From Saccoglossus kowalevskii (Eukaryota; Hemichordata; Enteropneusta; Harrimaniidae), in assembly GCF_000003605.2 (NCBI RefSeq), contig NW_003129357.1, positions 731,893-757,679 on the forward strand: DNA of 25,787 nt. Reading direction: 5' to 3'. The position numbers and the translations under genes were made by a program. Positions 20,742 to 25,787 of the stretch are shown here, piece after piece; within the stretch, counting starts at the first letter, position 1, and each line of letters opens with the position of its first letter. The notes below the pieces were generated by a model, which worked only from the letters and a program-made list of their open reading frames with translations, was not told the origin of the DNA and did no database searches.

Positions 20742-20926
20742 TGTCGGATTCGGTTGGAAAAACATTGAGCCAGGAATCGGGGAGACTGCCACGGCGAAGT
20801 CAGTCGCGTTGTAATGAACAACACGACTGAGATTGCGGATTTACCATCGATCTATGAAGCTATTGATTTGTTTTCTTCTCGTGCGTTCCATTGGAATAAA
20901 GTCGCCTTGTTGCAAGCGATGACGAG
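20742..20926 (+). other. candidate first exon of an unidentified gene (low confidence)
   Basis: After a less AT-rich stretch (about 20640-20740), an ATG at 20742 opens a 28-codon frame that stops near 20828. An overlapping ATG at 20814 opens MNNTTEIADLPSIYEAIDLF followed by SSRAFHWNKVALLQAMTR. A potential donor ACGAG|GTATAT follows at about 20927, exactly where the 32-bp minisatellite begins. I do not recognise the peptide, and no downstream exon was found. It could be chance. Confidence 0.2.
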
Positions 20927-21321
20927 GTATATTTCCTTGTCTTGTATCACAGGGTGCGGTACGTGACCCTTGTTTTATATAATTTTATATATTTTTCATG
21001 AATGATGGCGAATATTTCACTGCAAAAGACTGTGTATAATCCTTGTCTCGTTAGGACAATATTCCTTCGCTGTTTGCCAGAGGGTGTGTACAAAAAGCGA
21101 TATTGTATACCTTGTGTAATATCAGAGGGTGGAGAATTATTCTTCGTGTGATATCACAGGAAAAAAGACAAATATTCCTCGTATGATATTAGAAGATTTA
21201 TACACATTCCTCGTGTGGTATGAGGATGAAGACAAAATTCCTCATGTGGTATCCGAAAGTGGAATCATATACCTTGTATGATATCAGAGGGTGGAAACAT
21301 ATTCTACGTGAGATATCAGAG

Positions 21322-21501
21322 AGTGAAGTCAGTGGCGGATCCGGAGGGGGGCCAGGGGGCATGCCCCCCCCCCAAACGCATGACGATTCGTATCATCTGG
21401 ATTACGCATAGCTTCTCTGCGATTTACGCTCCGTATATCTTAAGCGTAGCTTGGACCCCCCCCCCCCAATACATTTTGCTGGATCCGACACTGAGTGAAG
21501 T
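21322..21501. mobile_element. hAT-type MITE with 8-bp target-site duplication
   Basis: The element 21330-21493 (164 bp) begins CAGTGGCGGATCCGG and ends with the complement of CAGTGTCGGATCCAGC. It is flanked on both sides by AGTGAAGT (21322-21329 and 21494-21501). An 8-bp duplication and CAGTG-type ends are typical of the hAT superfamily. The interior has long G and C runs and no transposase. The flanking duplication consists of minisatellite sequence, so it inserted into the existing array. Confidence 0.92.
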
Positions 21502-21645
21502 CATAATTCTCGTATGATTGCAGAGGGTGGAGACATATTCCTTGTAGGATTTCAGAGGATGGGAACATATGCTTCGTATGACTTCGGAGAGTTGAGTCAT
21601 ATGCTTCCGAATCGCATGATATCGGAGAGTGGAGCCATAAGCCCC

Positions 21646-22270
21646 GTATGATATCGGAGAGTTGAGTCATATGCTTCGTATGATATCGGAGAGTGGATTC
21701 ATGTGCCACGTATAATATAGGAGAGTGGAGCCATAAGTCCCGTATGATATCAGAGAGTTGAGTCATATGCTTGGTCTGATATCGGAGAGTGGATTCATGT
21801 GCCAGGTATGATATCGGAGAGTGGAGCCATATGCTTCGTATGATATTGGAGAGTGGAGCCATAAGCCCCGTATGATATCGGAGAGTTGAGTCATATGCGT
21901 CGTATGATTTCAGAGGATGGGGACATATGCTTCGTATGATATCGGAGAGTTGAGTCATATGCTTCGTATGATATCGGAGAGTGGATTCATGTGCCACGTA
22001 TGATATAGGAGAGTGGAGCCATAAGTCCCGTATGATATCAGAGAGTTGAGTCATATGCTTGGTCTGATATCGGAGAGTGGATTCATGTGCCAGGTTTGAT
22101 ATCGGAGAGTGGAGCCATATGCTTCGTATGATATTGGAGAGTGGAGCCATAAGCCCCGTATGATATCGGAGAGTTGAGTCATATGCGTCGTATGATTTCA
22201 GAGGATGGGGACATATGCTTCGTATGATATCGGAGAGTTGAGTCATATGCTTCGTATGATATCGGAGAGT
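21646..22270. repeat. 288-bp higher-order repeat (9 x 32 bp), about 2.2 copies
   Basis: Copy one is 21646-21933, copy two is 21934-22221, and a third begins at 22222 and fades by about 22270. The same ordered series of nine variant 32-bp units recurs at an offset of exactly 288 bp with only a few differences that I can see (for example GTATAATATAG/GTATGATATAG and AGGTATG/AGGTTTG). Confidence 0.93.
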
Positions 22271-23105
22271 GAAACATATTCCTTGTGTGCATATGTTCTT
22301 CATGTAGTATTAGAGAGAAAAGTAATATTTGGCAACATATTCCTTGTGTGATATCAGACAGAGGAGTAATATTTCTCGTATGGTATCAAAGTGTAGAGAC
22401 AAGTTCCTCGTGAGATATCATAGTGTGTGGTTGTAATAAATATCAGAGGATTGAGACCGTGCATGATATAAGCGGGGTGGAGACGTATTCCTCATATGAT
22501 ATCGGAGTGTGGAGACATATCTTTCGTCAGGGGAGCCAGGTATCTCCTCGTATTATATTCGAGTATGACTTCCTAATCTTTGTGTGATATTGGAGGATAT
22601 AAACATATACCTTGTGTGATATCCGACGATATTATCTTGTGATAATAGAGGGTGGAGACATGTTCATTGTGTGGAGACACATTTATCGTATGATATTAAA
22701 GGAGGAAGATATATTTCTTGTGTGGTACTAGAGTGTGCAGTCATAATCCTTATATGATATCATAGGGTGGAGATATGTTCCTTGTGTGATATCAGAGATT
22801 GATTACATATTCCTAATGTGATATCAGAAAGTAGATACACATCTCTCGTGTGCTATCAGAAAGTGGAGACGTATTTCTTGAGTTCAATTGTCACGGTGGA
22901 GTCATGTTTCTCGGGTGATACAAAAGTTTGGAATGGATGCGTATTCGTCGTGTGATGTCGAAAGGTGAAGTAATAATTCTCGTGTGATATCAGAGGTAGT
23001 GGCATATTGCTAGAGTGATATCAGAGTGTAGATACATATACGTAGTTTGGTATCAGTAGATGAAGATATATATCTAGTATGATACCAAAGATGATATTAG
23101 AGTGT

Positions 23106-25496
23106 ACATGCATATAATCCTCATTCATTCATTCATTTATTTATTCAATGTTAGTATATTTACTGTGCGTTCACATATTTGGAAAATAGTTGTACACAAT
23201 TGCTATAATCGTTATGGCCATATATCCACATACTCATCGTGATACATTGAGGGCTGTTGTGATTATACTTCAAAGAGAGCAATAGGTCGCACATATTCCG
23301 TAATACAAATCGCATTAAGTACAGCGAGTAAAATACTCACAGCGGGAATAAACATGGCAATTATACATACTTAATATACTAGCGATACCATTTTTTTCTC
23401 CTATACATTACTATGACTGTGTATACAGACTTGGTTTCCGTTGCCATGGTTGTTATGGAAGATAATTTAAACTGTCACTTTGGCGTGAAGTCTCTTGTAA
23501 TATCCTCGAATTCATTGACAGATGAATTTAAAAGGGACACGTGCAAACTTCTTTCAATAAAGTATCTTAAATGAGCGCATTGAAATATCCCTAAGATAAC
23601 CCATTAGATATCAGTAGATCGTTAATGTGACATGGACAGATTCTGAGCCGATGCATCAAAACTCGACACGAGTCCCAGGCGCCGTATCACTGATGTTTTC
23701 GCCGTTGTCATGGCAGTAATTACGCTATAAGAGTTCAAATTGAACATGTTTAATTCTGCTGTTACACATCATTGCCATGTAGGTCATTTTTTAGTAAATA
23801 GTGCGCGCAATCAACGTTTGGATTATCGTAGCATATGTGATTATATTGGTGGTGAATAATTAATGTCTACGTGACCAAAAAAAGAAGTTTCGATTCATGT
23901 GAAATTTTACGTCTGCCACAACGAAATTCTGATCGAATTGTTTTTAACGTAACTGCTTGAAATAGTGAAAATATATACACATAAATTTGTGTTTGTTTCT
24001 TAATCGTATCAATATAATAGTTGCATATGTGATTGTGCAACGATGTCCATTCCCATTCGCTGTTGTTATATCGGAACTTGAATTATGAGCCATCTCGGAC
24101 TGTCGAATTAACAGGTGAAATATTTGTTTGAAACTTGGTTTGATGGAAGGGCCCATATTGTATTAAACTACACACTTCAATCACATGTGTTCGTAAGATT
24201 TACGAACAGAAACGTGATTTACATTTAACGGTTTAACAAAGATGGATGATGATCTCTAATCGCTCCTTTAAAGGAGAATTTTACGACACGGGGACGCCGA
24301 AAATAGTGTCGACCCGAGGCGCATAAATCCTATTCTAAGTGAACAGACTAGTAATAAATTACCTACCCGAAAAATAACCCCGATTTACATTATCAAAACT
24401 GTGTGTTCTACTTTTATCTTATCGGGAAATTTCTCGAAAGTAATAAATGGAATTACGTTGGATACATCGCCGTTAGCAATCACCCTTTAAACGTTGCGTG
24501 CCTCATGGTTGGCGGGTCAGTAGCAACAACTCCAATGTATTCCGCCTATGGCTCTGCACGCAGCTCTGCCGACGTAATCAAAATTGAAACCCTGAGAGCA
24601 AATGGCATTCTATTTGATTTAATATAACGTCAGCGAGGGAGTTGGTTAATGCTTTACTAACCGAGTCAGTTACAACTGGTATATCTTTAATGTTTCGCTG
24701 TGTTCCTGCGAGCTATCCCCTTGTGTTTACCGTGAGGTGAGTAGAGGGCGTTACATATATTGATATGATATACGATTACTCGTTTTTTGTTTTTTTGTTT
24801 TTACGGGCGTTGCTGGAAGTAAAAGGTAACTTGGCGTCCGAAAGACGCGCACTATTTGGACTTAATAGCGTATAGGTTACTAAGCATACTAGAAGTATAT
24901 TCGGACAGCAAACGCCGATTACGACTTGTCGCGTGTTGTTCATGTGTGATGGTTACCGATGAGGTGTTCTCCGCAAGGTGTGTATATCTGTTTTGACACT
25001 CTCACGCACGCGATGGCCAGGTTATGCAGGTTATCACGTCTCGGAGAATATAAATAAATGAAAGCAATCGATAATCGCTCGGCGACTCATGGAAATTCTG
25101 ACGATACGCTCTGTAATAGATAACGGGTAACAAGTAGAAAGAATACTGCAACGGATAGATCATTTGCATATCACGTTCTAATAGCAGAGATCTTTTGATC
25201 CATTCGAAGAATAGACGTTTATTTTGATCTCCTGATCGGGACATTGATACATCAATCGGAAAAGAAATTCGCATAACTCACACAAATAACGTTCGACTCA
25301 GGTGTGCTTGTAATCTTACTAACGCGATTTACTGCGGCTGCCGTGTCTCGTTTCATTGTGTCTCCAAAGTTCAGCTTAGAATGGCTCTGCATATCAATTG
25401 AGTAAATGGTTATTTATGTGTGACTTTGTGTTTATCATTTTCATCACGATGACTCAAATGCATGCGTTGACTCTGAGTGTAGCTATTAGCAACAAT
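23106..25496. other. AT-rich stretch with no recognised gene
   Basis: It begins with a short ATTC microsatellite (about 23124-23145) and includes a 14-bp palindrome CTCCTTTAAAGGAG at 24263-24276. Open frames at 24403-24627 and 25002-25274 have no recognisable domain, motif or splice context. Confidence 0.5.
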
Positions 25497-25787
25497 AGCG
25501 GTAGTCGTCGCGCTGCGCATGTGCGAGATATATGGGTCTCATATAAACAAAGATGGCGACTTTGACTGTTGCGCAGATCAACGAGTAAGAACTGAAGACG
25601 TTTTCAAGCTTTAATTATAATTTTCATGTTATTGGAAGGCATGGAAGGAGTCACCGGTGGTAAATCATGCATGTCGCGCCAAGGTCAAACCTCATACTTG
25701 TGATTTCCATTTGAAGAGCGCATTGGATTGTGGGAAAATCAATGTTTATCAAGCACAATGTGGCACATGCGCAGCGCGACGACTACC
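25497..25787. mobile_element. TTAA-family MITE, copy 3 (runs to the right window edge)
   Basis: The ends GGTAGTCGTCGCGCTGCGCA and the complement of TGCGCAGCGCGACGACTACC match over about 25 bases. The interior is closely similar to the element at 7567-7838, including ATATAAACAAAGATGGCGAC, CAGATCAACGAGTA and CTCATACTTGTGATTTC. It carries about 35 bp absent from copy 1. The right end and target site are cut off by the window edge. Confidence 0.85.

Larger units (their letters stand above)
20930..23105. repeat. 32-bp minisatellite array
   Basis: The unit CGTATGATATCGGAGAGTGG + AGCCATATGCTT (32 bp) and variants such as TCGTGTGATATCAGAGGGTG repeat over about 2.2 kb. Most units contain the palindrome GATATC. 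The centre (about 21600-22270) is homogeneous and the flanks are increasingly divergent. It is interrupted by a 164-bp MITE at 21330-21493. A 287-codon minus-strand frame (21440-22303) arises from the repeat and is not considered a gene. Confidence 0.95.

Noticed and set aside
20930-23105. Regular 32-bp repeats suggesting a CRISPR array
   Set aside because: The units follow each other directly without unique spacers, vary gradually, form a higher-order repeat, and the genome is eukaryotic. It is a minisatellite.
24403-24627. Plus-strand open frame of 74 codons
   Set aside because: No recognisable motif, no splice context and no neighbour that makes sense of it.
24743-24755. GAGGGCGTTACAT, also found in heparanase exon 8
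   Set aside because: The match is limited to 13 bases with no flanking similarity, so a degraded exon copy is not supported.
25002-25274. Minus-strand open frame of 90 codons
   Set aside because: Composition and lack of motifs are consistent with chance in AT-rich DNA.
1-25787. tRNA, rRNA or other structured RNA genes
   Set aside because: I found no B-box-like GGTTCGAATCC context or rRNA-like segment. A covariance-model scan would be decisive.

Overview
The window looks like nuclear DNA of an animal, most likely a marine invertebrate. It is AT-rich, has a low gene density, short coding exons with GT/GC...AG introns, minisatellites and several MITE-like elements, and it encodes a secreted GH79 heparanase of animal type. 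I cannot name the species from the sequence.

Positions 1-12,700 hold two heparanase genes lying tail to tail. A complete gene on the minus strand runs from its start codon at 12672 to its stop at 4887 in nine coding exons. All junctions agree in phase and give a predicted 541-residue protein, close to the 543 residues of human heparanase. Both catalytic glutamates are present, in WELGNEPN and WLGETG. On the plus strand the window begins inside a second gene, of which only the last two coding exons are visible (261-410 and 1013-1172). These exons differ from their minus-strand counterparts at only 6 of 310 bases, while the introns and the sequence after the stop cannot be aligned. About 3.7 kb of non-coding DNA separates the two stop codons. 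The minus-strand gene also has an uninterrupted 14-asparagine run, almost no equivalent of the linker excised from human proheparanase, a GC-AG intron next to a 221-bp tandem duplication, and several transposon remnants in introns.

Positions 12,700-25,787 contain no gene I can recognise. They hold a 33-bp-period minisatellite (about 17,041-18,115, with a related stretch near 15,735-15,865) and a 2.2-kb minisatellite with a 32-bp unit (about 20,930-23,105). The core of the second array is a 9-unit, 288-bp higher-order repeat, and the array is interrupted by a hAT-type MITE with an 8-bp target duplication. Two TTAA-flanked MITEs (7567-7838 and 16401-16565) and a third related copy running off the right edge (from 25497) share terminal repeats. 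A short candidate first exon lies just before the 32-bp array. The remaining DNA is AT-rich and without recognised function.

The observation most worth following is the convergent heparanase pair, where near-identity stops at the exon borders. It suggests exon-restricted homogenisation or, less interestingly, an assembly or haplotype effect.
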